59,385 bases of DNA from Nocardia alni (GTDB taxonomy: Bacteria; Actinomycetota; Actinomycetes; Mycobacteriales; Mycobacteriaceae). The notes below the pieces were generated by a model. That model ran no database searches, was not told the DNA's origin, and worked only from the letters and a program-made list of their open reading frames with translations. The translations under genes and the position numbers were made by a program. This document shows positions 59,242-59,385 of this stretch, piece after piece (position 1 is the first letter of the stretch; each line of letters starts with the position of its first letter). The stretch lies in contig NZ_JAGPOX010000049.1 in assembly GCF_019038435.1 (NCBI RefSeq), forward strand, positions 3-59,387, given 5' to 3'.

Positions 59242-59314
59242 TGCCCCCGGCAGGAATCGAACCTGCGGCCTACCCTTTAGGAGAGGGTCGCTCTATCCCC
59301 TGAGCTACGGAGGC
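59242..59314 (-). tRNA. tRNA-Arg (anticodon CCT)
   Basis: 73 bases forming a full cloverleaf: acceptor GCCTCCG with CGGGGGC (one G-U), D-stem GCTC/GAGC, anticodon stem ACCCT/AGGGT with loop CTCCTAA (anticodon CCT, reads AGG), T-arm GCAGG-TTCGATT-CCTGC, discriminator A. CCA is not encoded. It is the right border of the accessory region; its 3' end points into that region, as expected for an integration target. Confidence 0.95.
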
Positions 59315-59385
59315 TGGCCGGTGTGGACCGGGCCTGGGTGAGTTTACCCGGTGGGGGTGGGATCTGTTGCATCTCGGTGGGGATG

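Overview
The window looks like chromosomal DNA from a high-GC actinomycete, most probably Nocardia or a close relative. This is an inference, since no ribosomal gene is present. It rests on the GC-rich codon bias, an F420-dependent G6PDH-type oxidoreductase, GAF-ANTAR regulators, a SigB/SigF-type sigma factor with a matching promoter, many TetR regulators, and frequent GTG starts and ATGA overlaps.

Region 1 (1-18.6 kb) is mostly metabolic and stress-related. A minus-strand operon runs from an enolase-superfamily enzyme, through a large FAD/Fe-S 2-hydroxyacid dehydrogenase, to a PoxB-like thiamine enzyme cut by the window edge. Divergent to it are a GH15 hydrolase, an SDR and a 59-aa membrane protein. 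A SigB-type sigma factor follows with its own likely SigB promoter, then an AI-2E family permease, an F420 enzyme, two GAF-ANTAR regulators, a convergent pair of small paralogues, and a luciferase-like monooxygenase / esterase / TetR operon with three matching operator sites.

Region 2 (18.7-36.2 kb) carries exporters and redox enzymes. There are two TetR-controlled ABC-2 exporters (permease plus two ATPases; DrrA/DrrB type), an operon of one anchored membrane protein and two exported WD40-like propellers, an NmrA-like reductase, an HXXEE protein with a methyltransferase, an FAD monooxygenase, an aldo/keto reductase, and a hydrolase divergent from MarR across a perfect inverted repeat.

Region 3 (36.2-59.3 kb) is accessory. 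It has long gene-poor stretches with decayed gene fragments, a tandem duplication of a small secreted protein, a three-copy dispersed repeat, direct repeats around a possible abortive-infection-like gene, a 36-bp perfect palindrome and a truncated ISL3 transposase. Among these lie NTP-dependent conflict genes: a NACHT protein with a membrane C-terminus, a small STAND-associated protein followed by a decapitated STAND gene, and an apparently intact Trypco2 / trypsin-STAND-TPR pair. The region ends at a tRNA-Arg(CCT) gene with a second copy of its 3' end about 100 bp away, consistent with a genomic island built up by repeated insertion at this tRNA.

All product names come from reading motifs in the sequence; no database search was possible.
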